Source: Pediococcus cellicola
GTDB taxonomy: Bacteria > Bacillota > Bacilli > Lactobacillales > Lactobacillaceae
Direction of reading: 5' to 3'
NCBI RefSeq assembly: GCF_001438655.1
Contig: NZ_JQBR01000003.1
Location: 178,890-242,889 of the forward strand
Length of the DNA stretch: 64,000 bases
Below are positions 8,749-16,497 of this stretch, in pieces. The stretch's first letter is position 1; each line of letters starts with the position of its first letter. The notes under the pieces were generated by a model. It made no database searches, was not told the origin of the DNA, and saw nothing but the letters and a program-made list of their open reading frames with translations. The translations under genes and the position numbers were made by a program.

Positions 8749-9453
8749 CTATGAATATTCCAGGTGTAAATTCAAGCCAATCGTATCGTTTAAGAAGATT
8801 TCTCCCTTTCTAGTTAGTTCTACTGCTCGGGAATTTTCCGATTTAATGACAAATTCTCTTTTTAACAAAGATATAAAGATTGCATTCCCCACGGCTCCAG
8901 CAATGTGATCCTTTCTTTCGCTCCAGTCTAAACAAGGCTTACAAAAGGCCCTTTTTTTTTGACTAAGTTGCGCTAAGTTTAGATTGAAGTTTTTTTGTAA
9001 ATAATTACTTCCACTTGTGGTGACTAGGAAATCATTGTTTTTTTCAATAATGACATTATTATTTAAAAAAGTCTGGGTTAAACCTACACCTAATTTACCA
9101 GCTAGATGATCATAACAAGTCCGACCATAGTAAATTCTTTTATAACTTTTATTATCATTGAATGTACTTATTTTTTTTGAAGGAGCAAGCGGACTTAGAT
9201 TTTCAAGGACGGAGGCAACATCCTTACTAATCAAAGAGTAATAATGAAATCGACCATATTTTTCTAGTTTGATCCAATTTAACAAAAGTAATTTCTGTAA
9301 ATGATAATCAACAGTTTGTGGTGTGATTTTTGCTAGGGTCGACAGTTCATTAACTGTGTGAGCACACCCGTCCATCAATGCATCGAGCACGGCGACCCTA
9401 GTCTTATTTGAAAAAACTTCGGCTATCAAAGATACGTCAGGTAATTTATTCAT
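8749..9453 (-). CDS. ArsR-family winged-helix regulator, divergent from the precursor peptides
   Basis: 234 residues. The N-terminal ArsR-like winged helix (residues 1-85) has the recognition part ITPQTVDYHLQKLLLLNWI. A C-terminal domain carries FCKPCLDWSERKDHIAGAVG, a motif typical of a subgroup of ArsR proteins that end in a CLDWSERR-H-AG segment. The two Cys could bind metal or sense thiol state, which is inference. The gene is divergent from the peptide/MccB cluster, and the 145-base shared intergenic region holds two inverted repeats. The start ATG is preceded by AAGGAGAATGTAAA. It is likely the cluster-specific regulator. Confidence 0.8.
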   Translation of the reverse strand: MNKLPDVSLIAEVFSNKTRVAVLDALMDGCAHTVNELSTLAKITPQTVDYHLQKLLLLNWIKLEKYGRFHYYSLISKDVASVLENLSPLAPSKKISTFNDNKSYKRIYYGRTCYDHLAGKLGVGLTQTFLNNNVIIEKNNDFLVTTSGSNYLQKNFNLNLAQLSQKKRAFCKPCLDWSERKDHIAGAVGNAIFISLLKREFVIKSENSRAVELTRKGEIFLNDTIGLNLHLEYS

Positions 9454-9499
9454 TTTACATTCTCCTTAGAAAATTCCACATTTCGATAAAAACTGAACT

Positions 9500-9520
9500 A
9501 ATTTAATGATATATTAAATT
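9500..9520. promoter_or_regulatory. Palindromic operator candidate
   Basis: AATTTAAT (9500-9507) and ATTAAATT (9513-9520) form a perfect 8-bp inverted repeat with a 5-base spacer. It lies midway between the ArsR-type gene and the first precursor peptide, the expected place for an ArsR dimer. Confidence 0.45.
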
Positions 9521-9523
9521 TCG

Positions 9524-9570
9524 ATGAAAGAAAAGAGCGAACGCTTAGTTTATTATAACTTTTCTTTCAT
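9524..9570. repeat. 12-bp inverted repeat just upstream of the first precursor gene
   Basis: ATGAAAGAAAAG (9524-9535) is repeated inverted as CTTTTCTTTCAT (9559-9570) with a 23-base loop, ending 28 bases before the first peptide ATG. It could be an operator pair or a 5' mRNA hairpin. The loop contains TTTATTATAAC, which may hold a -10 element. Confidence 0.5.
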
Positions 9571-9598
9571 GAAATTTTTAAAAGGGAGATGCTGACTT

Positions 9599-9649
9599 AT
9601 GACATTAACAAAAACTACCGCAAGTGCAGTTGAACCATCAGGACGTTAA
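9599..9649 (+). CDS. Candidate modified-peptide precursor, copy 1 (16 aa)
   Basis: A 16-codon gene encoding MTLTKTTASAVEPSGR, with AAAGGGAG 10 bases before the ATG. The same peptide is encoded again 82 bases downstream. The gene precedes a MccB-like adenylating enzyme, where mccA (7 codons, MRTGNAN) lies in the E. coli microcin C operon. The peptide is Thr/Ser/Ala-rich, has one acidic and two basic residues, and ends Gly-Arg. Known MccA peptides end in Asn, so the modified residue, if any, is unknown. Role as precursor is inferred from position, duplication and codon-level conservation. Confidence 0.75.
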   Translation: MTLTKTTASAVEPSGR

Positions 9650-9680
9650 TCAGGAAACTGTTTGATCGGAGGTGTTAGAT

Positions 9681-9731
9681 ATGACATTAACAAAAACTAC
9701 TGCAAGCGCAGTTGAACCATCAGGACGTTAA
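9681..9731 (+). CDS. Candidate modified-peptide precursor, copy 2 (16 aa)
   Basis: It encodes exactly the same 16-residue peptide as copy 1. The two coding sequences differ at two third-codon positions only (ACC/ACT Thr and AGT/AGC Ser). It has its own strong ribosome-binding site, GGAGG at 9668-9672. Divergent upstream sequences beside identical products suggest selection on the peptide. A terminator-like hairpin follows at 9751, then the MccB-like gene. Confidence 0.75.
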   Translation: MTLTKTTASAVEPSGR

Positions 9732-9750
9732 TTAGATCAGTTTCTAGCGT

Positions 9751-9788
9751 AGCTTAGTGGTGAATTTTAATTCACGCTAAGCTTTTTT
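9751..9788 (+). terminator. Terminator/attenuator between the precursor genes and the modifying enzyme gene
   Basis: AGCTTAG (9751-9757) pairs with CTAAGCT (9777-9783), and inner GTGAA pairs with TTCAC around a 6-base loop. Six T follow (9783-9788). Only 23 bases separate it from the enzyme ATG. In the E. coli mcc operon a comparable terminator produces abundant short mccA transcript with partial readthrough to mccB; the same role is inferred here. Confidence 0.75.
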
Positions 9789-9811
9789 ATAATAAGTGAG
9801 GTACCTTAACT

Positions 9812-10939
9812 ATGATAACAAGACCGAAAATTAAAAATTTGCATGGTTTACTTTTCTTGAAAAATAGAGTCCGTATTGGTGCTGGCGAAAGTTATGTCGC
9901 CAATATTGATAATCCAAATGATAAATATACAAAAATTTTGAAAGCATTAAAGCTGGGTATTTCCAGAAAAGAAGCATTAGCGCATCCAGAAAAATATGAT
10001 TTAAGCAAAGCAGAACTTAAGGATTGTTTGAAAGTATTAGAGAATGCTGGGTATTTAGAGGATGAAGCTATTCAGCCACCCGTTGATTTGACAGGAGATA
10101 ATCTGGAACGATACAAGGTTAATTTGAATTTTTTTAGTACCTTAGAAAACCCATTTAACAATAAATTTAAATACCAAGAAAAATTAAAAAATGCGACTGT
10201 TTTAATAATTGGATTAGGAGGAATTGGATCAAATATTTGTATAGCGTTACTTGAACTTGGGATAGGGAAGATTATTGCTACGGACTTTGATGAAGTTGAC
10301 TTAAGCAATTTAAATCGACAAATATTATACTCAGAAAAAAGTGTTGGAAAATTAAAGTCTGAAGAAGCTAAGAAAAGAGCAAATGAATTTAATTCATATG
10401 TACAATTTGAAACAATTCATCAAGAAATATCCTCTCAAAAAGATGTTCAAAAAATCATTACAGTTTCGAAACCCGATTTTGTAGTTAATGTTGCAGATTA
10501 TCCAACAGGTTACATCGATTTCTGGGTAAATCAGGCCTGTGTTGAAAAAAAAATTCCATTAATAGCAGCTTTGGTTGATAAGAAGAACGGACGAGTTTAC
10601 ACGGTTATTCCAGGAAAAACAGCCTGCTACAATTGTCAATATGTCGATGAATTAAATTCTTTACCTCAACATGAAGAAGAGGTTATGGCAACACGAGTTC
10701 AGAAAAACTCGGAAAAGCTTGATCTCTATCGTTCGCCTAATGGGGCTCTTGGACCAGCCTGTTTATTTCAGGGCTATTTTGTTTCATTTGAAATTATGAG
10801 ATATCTTTTTTGGGGAGCAGAAAGTATGCTGACTTTCAATAAACGGTTTTCAATTGACTTTTTATCATTTGAACAAAAATTCACTCCACTAAAAAAATTG
10901 GACGATTGTGAAGTGTGTGGAGGTATAGTAAATGAGTGA
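9812..10939 (+). CDS. MccB/ThiF-like E1-type adenylating enzyme
   Basis: 375 residues, near the length of E. coli MccB (350). Residues 1-105 form a small winged-helix-like N-domain, as in the peptide clamp of MccB. A ThiF/E1 domain follows: nucleotide loop GLGGIGSN (134-141), DFDEVDLSNLNRQ (158-170), ADYP with Asp229 where MccB has its catalytic Asp, and a Cys4 zinc site (C272, C275, C366, C369). The segment KLKNATVLIIGLGGIGS strongly resembles MccB. MccB adenylates the peptide C-terminus and forms an N-P bond to AMP after Asn rearrangement. The adjacent peptide ends in Arg, so the exact reaction here is open. The ATG follows GTGAGGTACCTTAACT. Confidence 0.85.
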   Translation: MITRPKIKNLHGLLFLKNRVRIGAGESYVANIDNPNDKYTKILKALKLGISRKEALAHPEKYDLSKAELKDCLKVLENAGYLEDEAIQPPVDLTGDNLERYKVNLNFFSTLENPFNNKFKYQEKLKNATVLIIGLGGIGSNICIALLELGIGKIIATDFDEVDLSNLNRQILYSEKSVGKLKSEEAKKRANEFNSYVQFETIHQEISSQKDVQKIITVSKPDFVVNVADYPTGYIDFWVNQACVEKKIPLIAALVDKKNGRVYTVIPGKTACYNCQYVDELNSLPQHEEEVMATRVQKNSEKLDLYRSPNGALGPACLFQGYFVSFEIMRYLFWGAESMLTFNKRFSIDFLSFEQKFTPLKKLDDCEVCGGIVNE

Positions 10940-11693
10940 AATTCTGAATGTTATTAATTTATCCAAAAAATATGGTTTTTTTACGGCAGTTAAAAATGTA
11001 AATTTTGTTGTTTCTTCGAGAGAGTGTGTTGCATTACTGGGAGAAAACGGAGCGGGGAAAACAACAACCATGAAAATGATTTACTCCGCAGCTTCTATAA
11101 CTGATGGACAGATTAAGGTAGACGGTATAGATGTTTCAAAGAATCCAGCAACTACTAAACGGGCGTTAGGGATCGTTTCCCAAGAGGACTTATTGGACGG
11201 ATCGTTAACCGTTCTTGAAAATTTAATTGCACATGGTATTTGTTACGATATTCCAAAAAAGCAATTGAAGGAAAAATGTAAAGAGTTACTAGAATTTGTT
11301 GGTCTTTCTAATTATGCAAATAAAGAGATCACCAGCTTGTCAGGTGGTATGAGACGGCGTTTGGTTTTGGCAAGAGCTATGTTGAATGATCCAAAACTTA
11401 TTATTCTTGATGAGCCTACTACTGGATTAGATGTGCAATCTAGACATGTTATTTGGAAAAAGCTTTTAACATTAAAGCAACAAGGGGTTGCACTTTTACT
11501 GACTTCACATTACATGGATGAAGTTGAGAAGTTGGCAGATAAGGTTTTGATCATACACCAAGGAGTGGTCTTAGCGGAAGGAACCCCGGACAATTTACCT
11601 GTACAAAATGGATATAAAACACTGGAGGACACGTTTCTAGGATTGACAGGATTTGACGAGGAGGCGAACGATATTGTACAAGCTCTCTCTTAA
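10932..11693 (+). CDS. ABC transporter ATP-binding protein (CcmA/DrrA type)
   Basis: 253 residues with Walker A GENGAGKTT, Q-loop SQEDLLDGS, signature LSGGMRRR, Walker B LIILDEPTTGLD and the switch His in LLLTSHYMDEVE. This is the pattern of ATPases that pair with ABC-2 permeases and export drugs, polyketides or peptides. It overlaps the MccB-like gene by 8 bases and the permease gene by 20, so the three are translationally coupled. It likely powers export of the modified peptide and perhaps self-protection, because no MccF-like peptidase is nearby. Confidence 0.92.
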   Translation: MSEILNVINLSKKYGFFTAVKNVNFVVSSRECVALLGENGAGKTTTMKMIYSAASITDGQIKVDGIDVSKNPATTKRALGIVSQEDLLDGSLTVLENLIAHGICYDIPKKQLKEKCKELLEFVGLSNYANKEITSLSGGMRRRLVLARAMLNDPKLIILDEPTTGLDVQSRHVIWKKLLTLKQQGVALLLTSHYMDEVEKLADKVLIIHQGVVLAEGTPDNLPVQNGYKTLEDTFLGLTGFDEEANDIVQALS

Positions 11694-12438
11694 TTCAATT
11701 AAACACGTGATTGAACGTAACTATATGAGTTTTAAAAAATTGTTTAAAATATCGGTTTTTCCTAATTTATTGGATCCAATTTTATACTTGGTGGCGATGG
11801 GAATTGGGCTTGCAGGTTTTGTTGGTAATGTAGAAAGTATGTCTTATTTTATGTTTGTCACCTCAGGTTTAGTGGCAGCCACGGGTATGAATGCAGCTAC
11901 AAATGAAGCAACCACTAACGCATTTATACAAATGCGAGTGGAAAAAACTTACTATGCGATTAGTATGACACCTGTTAATTTACAAGATATTGTTATCGGA
12001 CAAGCAGTTTGGGCTGGAGTACGAAGTACTATTTTTGGCTCGCTTTTCTTGATAATTGCAGCATTTTTGGGAGCTGTACAAAGTTGGTTAGTTATCGCCA
12101 TTCCACTGGTTTTATTTTTAAATGGGTTGCTCTTTGGACTTCTAGGTTTAATTTTTACAATCATTGTTCCTAATCGAGATTACTTAAATTATTATGTAAT
12201 GCTAATAATACAGCCATTGTATATGTTTTCAGACACCTTTTTTCCGATTAGTAGTATGCCTAAATGGTTACGTCCTTATAGCTGGTTTTCACCGTTATAC
12301 CATGCTGTTAATGTATGTCGAAGCCTAATGATAGGCAGCATTACAAATGTTGGCTGGAATATTTTGTGGATGTTACTCGTAATTACACTACTGGGGATAA
12401 TTCCCGTTAGATTAGTTCACAAAAAATTAGTTTATTGA
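11674..12438 (+). CDS. ABC-2 type permease (NodJ-like)
   Basis: 254 residues with six hydrophobic segments. The conserved ABC-2 ending WLRPYSWFSPLYHAVNVCRS is present, as in NodJ and daunorubicin-type exporters. I chose TTG at 11674 because GAGGAGG lies at 11658-11664, nine bases upstream. An alternative TTG at 11653 lacks a site, and ATG at 11725 would remove the amphipathic N-terminal helix. It is the last gene of the cluster, and no clear terminator follows. Confidence 0.88.
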   Translation: MYKLSLNSIKHVIERNYMSFKKLFKISVFPNLLDPILYLVAMGIGLAGFVGNVESMSYFMFVTSGLVAATGMNAATNEATTNAFIQMRVEKTYYAISMTPVNLQDIVIGQAVWAGVRSTIFGSLFLIIAAFLGAVQSWLVIAIPLVLFLNGLLFGLLGLIFTIIVPNRDYLNYYVMLIIQPLYMFSDTFFPISSMPKWLRPYSWFSPLYHAVNVCRSLMIGSITNVGWNILWMLLVITLLGIIPVRLVHKKLVY

Positions 12439-12639
12439 AAATGAATTTCTTAAAGGCTATTTTGTCAGTTGTTAATAAGAAGATAAAAGTTATACATGAT
12501 GCTCCACTTTAAAAAGTTAATTGAGATATTTAGTAAAAGAATTATTATTGACATTTTAGCACTTACAGGTGAGTTTAAGACTTGCTTTATTATTTTAAAG
12601 AATGCACTTGAATTTTAATCATCGGTAGTTATTTTTTAA

Positions 12640-12669
12640 TTGACAATTTCTATGTACCTGCTGTATGCT
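12640..12669 (+). promoter_or_regulatory. Promoter of the T-box leader
   Basis: TTGACA (12640-12645), an 18-base spacer and TATGCT (12664-12669). Transcription would start near 12676, just before the T-box structure. The 200 bases between the permease stop (12438) and this promoter hold no recognisable gene. Confidence 0.75.
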
Positions 12670-12675
12670 AATAGC

Positions 12676-12972
12676 AACTTAAAATCGTCCTTAAAAACCG
12701 ATGAAGTGGAGATCAAGATTACCGTGCACGCACAGAGAGTCATCGTTGCTGAGAGTATGACCGAACGCAAGTAATTAAATGGACCACCGAGGGCTTTTCC
12801 GAAATTTCGAGAGTACGGAAAGACGTCAGACATACGTCAGTTGTCAGGAGAATGTTAGTTCTCTATAAAGTAGGGGTGCATCTTTAGACTTTTCGTGAAT
12901 CTAAAATGAACCCAATTGAGGTGGCACCGCGGGAAACCGTCCTTAACACGTTGGCTGTTAAGGACGGTTTTT
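12676..12972 (+). ncRNA. T-box riboswitch leader with terminator
   Basis: The T-box consensus AGGTGGCACCGCGG occurs exactly at 12919-12932. It is followed by an intrinsic terminator: AAACCGTCCTTAACA at 12934-12948 pairs with its complement at 12956-12970, then T6. The distal Stem I signature is present as AGAGAG (12734-12739) and GCTGAGAG (12748-12755), with GATGA near 12700. T-box leaders sense uncharged tRNA and permit readthrough on starvation for one amino acid. I could not fold Stem I confidently enough to name the specifier codon. Confidence 0.92.
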
Positions 12973-13073
12973 TGATTTCTAAAACGGGGTGAAACACATG
13001 TTACAAAAACGATGGCAAAACTCATTGATCAATTTCAAAACAAATCATGCAACTTATTTGGAGGAATTAAATC

Positions 13074-14714
13074 ATGAGTATCTTTACAAACAAAAAAGCT
13101 TTAATCATTGCAGGAATTATTCTTATCGGCGGCGTTAGTTTTGGCGTGAACGCCAATTCAAAACAGGCCAAATCCGCACCAGAACAAAAAATCAGTTTGT
13201 ATGAAGCAACCAATTTAACAAGTTTAGATGCCTCAAAAATAACCGATGGTGTTTCAAGTGCTCAACTAAGTCAAGTCGACGAAGGTTTGTATCGTTTGAG
13301 CAAAAATAGTCAACCCGTTAACGCTTTAGCGGCTAAAACAACTATCGCTAATCACGGTAAGCTTTACACAATTAATTTGAAACACAACGGCCGTTGGAGC
13401 AATGGCCAAAAAGTAACCGCTCAAGATTTTGTTTATTCTTGGAAACGAACTTTGAACCCTAAAACAAAATCTGAGTTTACTTATTTGTTTACCAGCATTA
13501 AAAATGCAGACGCTATTATGGCTGGCAAAAAGGCGCCCAGCACACTAGGTGTCAAAGCAACTGGTAAATATCAATTAAAAATTACATTAAGTAAACCAGT
13601 TCCTTACTTCAAGAAACTATTAGCAGGCACTACTTTTTATCCAATTAGTCAAGAAGCAGTCGAAAAGTATGGCAGTAAATATGGCACAACTGCTAAAACA
13701 ACTCTTTATAACGGTCCCTTCACACTAACAGGCTGGACTGGCACTAATGATAAATGGACGTTAGTTAAGAACCCAACCTATCGTGGTCACAAGGTTGTCA
13801 AGCTCAATAAGATCAATTATCAAGTGATCAAAACGTCATCTACTGCTTATAATCTCTATCAATCGCACAAACTTGACATGGTCACCTTGGCTGGCGAACA
13901 AAGTGTTCAAAACAAAAATAACCCTGAAGCAAAAACCCTTTCGGCCGGTCGTGTTGGTTTTATTCAGTACAACGAAAAAGACAAAACAGCTGCCAACAAA
14001 GATTTACGAACTGCCATTTCACTAACTATTAATCGCCAACAACTAGTTACCAAGATTCTTGAAAATGGCTCAATTGCTGCCAAAACTTTTGGGGTTCGTA
14101 ATATGTTAAAGAATCCTAAAACGGGCACGGATTTTGTTGACGACGCCCAAACACCAAGTGAAATGACTACTAATCTTGCGAAGGCCAAGACGTTATATCA
14201 GGCCGCCCAAAAGCAATTAGGCACCAAACAGCTAACTTTGACCATCACCTGTGCAAATGATGATACCAGTCAACAAACTGCCACCTATATTCAAGGACAA
14301 CTAATGAATCATTTAAAGAACTTGAAGGTAAATGTGCGCACGATGCCATTCCCATCTATGTTAACAAAGGTTTCTCAAGGAGATTTTCAGCTTAACTTAA
14401 CGAGCTGGGGGATGGACTTTGCGGATCCTAGCCAAGTCCTAACCATTTTAACTTCAAACAGCAATTCAAACATGGGTCACTATCAGAGTAAAATCTACGA
14501 TACGGCCATGAGCGATGCTGATGGTAAGGATGCTATGAACAGTTCAAATCGCTATGAAGATCTTGTTAAAGCTGCAAAAACAGCTACTAAAGATCAGGGT
14601 GTCACACCACTATATGAAAGTCGTTCACGCTTATTGGTCAACGCTAACTTGCATGGCATTGTTTACAATAAGTTTAATGGCGCCATGGATTTTCGAACTG
14701 CCTATGTAAAATAA
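13074..14714 (+). CDS. Oligopeptide ABC transporter substrate-binding protein (OppA-like) without lipobox cysteine
   Basis: 546 residues of the SBP_bac_5 family. It contains NGRWSNGQKVTAQDFVYSWK, the conserved region of OppA/DppA proteins, with further conserved lobes to the C-terminus. The N-terminus is a signal-peptide-like segment (KKALIIAGIILIGGVSFGVNA) that lacks the Cys needed for lipid anchoring, unlike typical OppA lipoproteins. It may be released by signal peptidase I or retained by an uncleaved helix. No permease or ATPase gene is adjacent. The T-box leader indicates induction when one aminoacyl-tRNA is scarce, so it probably captures peptides supplying that amino acid. The start follows TTGGAGGAATTAAATC. 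Confidence 0.88.
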   Translation: MSIFTNKKALIIAGIILIGGVSFGVNANSKQAKSAPEQKISLYEATNLTSLDASKITDGVSSAQLSQVDEGLYRLSKNSQPVNALAAKTTIANHGKLYTINLKHNGRWSNGQKVTAQDFVYSWKRTLNPKTKSEFTYLFTSIKNADAIMAGKKAPSTLGVKATGKYQLKITLSKPVPYFKKLLAGTTFYPISQEAVEKYGSKYGTTAKTTLYNGPFTLTGWTGTNDKWTLVKNPTYRGHKVVKLNKINYQVIKTSSTAYNLYQSHKLDMVTLAGEQSVQNKNNPEAKTLSAGRVGFIQYNEKDKTAANKDLRTAISLTINRQQLVTKILENGSIAAKTFGVRNMLKNPKTGTDFVDDAQTPSEMTTNLAKAKTLYQAAQKQLGTKQLTLTITCANDDTSQQTATYIQGQLMNHLKNLKVNVRTMPFPSMLTKVSQGDFQLNLTSWGMDFADPSQVLTILTSNSNSNMGHYQSKIYDTAMSDADGKDAMNSSNRYEDLVKAAKTATKDQGVTPLYESRSRLLVNANLHGIVYNKFNGAMDFRTAYVK

Positions 14715-14715
14715 T

Positions 14716-14788
14716 AAAAATCGGATAACAAGGAAACTGTTCAGATTAGTAAGCTAACTAATCTAATTTCCTTATTATCCGATTTTTT
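14716..14788. terminator. Long bidirectional terminator between convergent genes
   Basis: AAAAATCGGATAA near 14717 pairs with TTATCCGATTTTT ending at 14787, with further pairing AAGGAAA/TTTCCTT and an inner TTAGT/ACTAA stem. It lies between the peptide-binding protein gene and the DUF915 gene. Confidence 0.85.
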
Positions 14789-14794
14789 ATGACG

Positions 14795-15652
14795 TTATTT
14801 CTCCCACAAAAACTTCAAAATGGCTTGATCGACCTTCGGATTAGAATGGAGCTTACTATGTTGGGCCAACTTACCTTTCATTTCTAACTCTTGATAGGAT
14901 TTTGCTTTCTTTTGTACCAGATAACGTAGTGATTTTGAAGAATAGTTTTGAACCGTGCCATCACTACGATCGCCAATATTGCCATAAATATTTAAAACCG
15001 CCACATTTTGCGGATAAGTCTTGCGCAATTTTAACAAAGCACGATATGTCGCAATCATGTGTTTGGGTTTCCCTTGTGCATTCAAAGTATTGCCCTTAGC
15101 CGCGTCATATCCACGAATTCCGGCAAAGTGACCCGCAATATTAATTTCTTTATTTAATTGGGGTAATCCTTTGTTTTGAGGTGCAAAATCAGCCATATAA
15201 TACATGACGGCCTCATTACCAACTGAGTGTGAAACTGTGTTGAATTTTTTAAAACGGTAGGTTTGTTGCAGCTTTTGTAAAACATTACGTAACCATTTAC
15301 CATCTGTGCGGTAGCTACGTTCGTGATTATTTTGATAATTGATCATCACAATCGGATTAACTGCATTTTTACGCAGATGTCCTACAAGCGTTACCCTGCC
15401 TGTTTTGGAGACCTCAGCACGAATAACCCCATTGGTTGCGTGCACTCTTTTAATGGCAGTTACCATATGTTTTTCAGCGTGATAGCTACTTCCAAAACCA
15501 TGAATAAATAGCGTTGGCACATTCGTTTGCTGATATTGACTTGCAATTTTCACTTGATAGTTATGGATATACGCACCTAAGAAAACAGCACCAATAACCA
15601 GAATGATCAAACAAATAAAACGAGTTCTTTTACTTATTTTAGTGAACATCAT
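14795..15652 (-). CDS. DUF915 alpha/beta hydrolase, membrane-anchored or secreted
   Basis: About 285 residues. It starts with an N-terminal hydrophobic segment (FICLIILVIGAVFLGAYI) and then an alpha/beta-hydrolase fold with HGFGSS early and SHSVGN as nucleophile elbow. A DRSDGTV Asp motif and a late His (QHSKLHS) fit a catalytic triad. This is the layout of the DUF915 cell-surface hydrolases common in lactobacilli. Substrate is unknown. The start is set at ATG 15652, or the adjacent ATG 15649, after AAGGGGAG; a TTG at 15676 precedes this site and is less likely. Confidence 0.82.
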   Translation of the reverse strand: MMFTKISKRTRFICLIILVIGAVFLGAYIHNYQVKIASQYQQTNVPTLFIHGFGSSYHAEKHMVTAIKRVHATNGVIRAEVSKTGRVTLVGHLRKNAVNPIVMINYQNNHERSYRTDGKWLRNVLQKLQQTYRFKKFNTVSHSVGNEAVMYYMADFAPQNKGLPQLNKEINIAGHFAGIRGYDAAKGNTLNAQGKPKHMIATYRALLKLRKTYPQNVAVLNIYGNIGDRSDGTVQNYSSKSLRYLVQKKAKSYQELEMKGKLAQHSKLHSNPKVDQAILKFLWEK

Positions 15653-15862
15653 AATTACTCCCCTTACGTTCTCCAAATGTTTATTAAATCAACGTTATGA
15701 GCTTATTTTTGAACTTCATTTCACTTAATTTACATTCGCTTTATTTGGGTGCTTTTCTGCAGATGAAAATAATTTTTTTAACATCTAAATAAGACCAAAA
15801 ATTGAATTTCGATCTTATCTTGAAGTAACGATCTAATCCCCATGTTACGACCGCAACGCTGT

Positions 15863-16207
15863 CTATGATTGTTCCTTAATTAAAAATGCACATCGCTGCC
15901 AAGCCAAGTACAAGAAGTATTGCCGTGCGGTCGTGGTTAACTGCATCACAACTAACAGCACCAAATAATAATTAGTAGGATAATTTTCAAAAATTGTCCA
16001 TAAAATCAATAATACAGAAACGACTGAAATACCCTGCAGAACTCGAGCTTGTTTAACGGTTCGTACAACACTCTTATCCTTCATCATGACATTACTAATT
16101 TGTTCCAGCGTAAACTGCTTTTTAATGGCATTACTGCGCTTTTGAATCACATACCAGGCCGCAGCTAACGCAAAAAAGATGACAAGCATAATTCCGATAA
16201 ATAACAT
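15863..16207 (-). CDS. Small membrane protein of unknown function
   Basis: 114 residues with three hydrophobic helices: residues 1-20, about 57-70 and about 78-95. A basic, charged loop lies after the first. I do not recognise a family. It has a ribosome-binding site (AGGGAGATTAT before ATG) and a TATAAT element on the minus strand at 16242-16247, supporting a real gene. It stands alone between the DUF915 gene and the glycerophosphotransferase gene. Confidence 0.6.
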   Translation of the reverse strand: MLFIGIMLVIFFALAAAWYVIQKRSNAIKKQFTLEQISNVMMKDKSVVRTVKQARVLQGISVVSVLLILWTIFENYPTNYYLVLLVVMQLTTTARQYFLYLAWQRCAFLIKEQS

Positions 16208-16387
16208 ATAATCTCCCTATTCTCTTAAATGTTGGTTATCTTTATTATATCGCAAGACAGCTTATAAGACTGGAATGAAACCTGTCACTCAAACTCAGGC
16301 TTCTTTAAAGGTCTTATCTGGCCACAAGTTTTTTCCCGTGCCATTAAAACAGAAAGTTCTTTCAATTAAGTTCGATAGTTATCGCTA

Positions 16388-16417
16388 TTGCAATCGTGAT
16401 TCAAGTGCGCCTACAAT
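16388..16417 (+). promoter_or_regulatory. Candidate promoter of the glycerophosphotransferase gene
   Basis: TTGCAA (16388-16393), an 18-base spacer and TACAAT (16412-16417), 80 bases before the start codon. Apart from this, 16208-16497 shows no gene. Confidence 0.45.
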
Positions 16418-16497
16418 AATTTATGAAAGGCTCTAATATGATGTCACGTATCGGGACTTATTAAATTTCAATCACTTAAAACCTAGCGAGGCTACCT

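Noticed and set aside
12636..12833. Minus-strand 65-codon frame
   Set aside because: It is the reverse strand of the T-box leader and its promoter; no start signal.
12998..13138. 46-codon frame overlapping the start of the peptide-binding protein
   Set aside because: A weak GGGGTG precedes it, but it overlaps the real gene out of frame and the translation is unremarkable. It might influence translation, but nothing supports that.
16438..16464. Eight-codon ORF (MMSRIGTY) upstream of the glycerophosphotransferase
   Set aside because: An AAAGG lies upstream, but there is no regulatory codon bias or hairpin to support a leader peptide.
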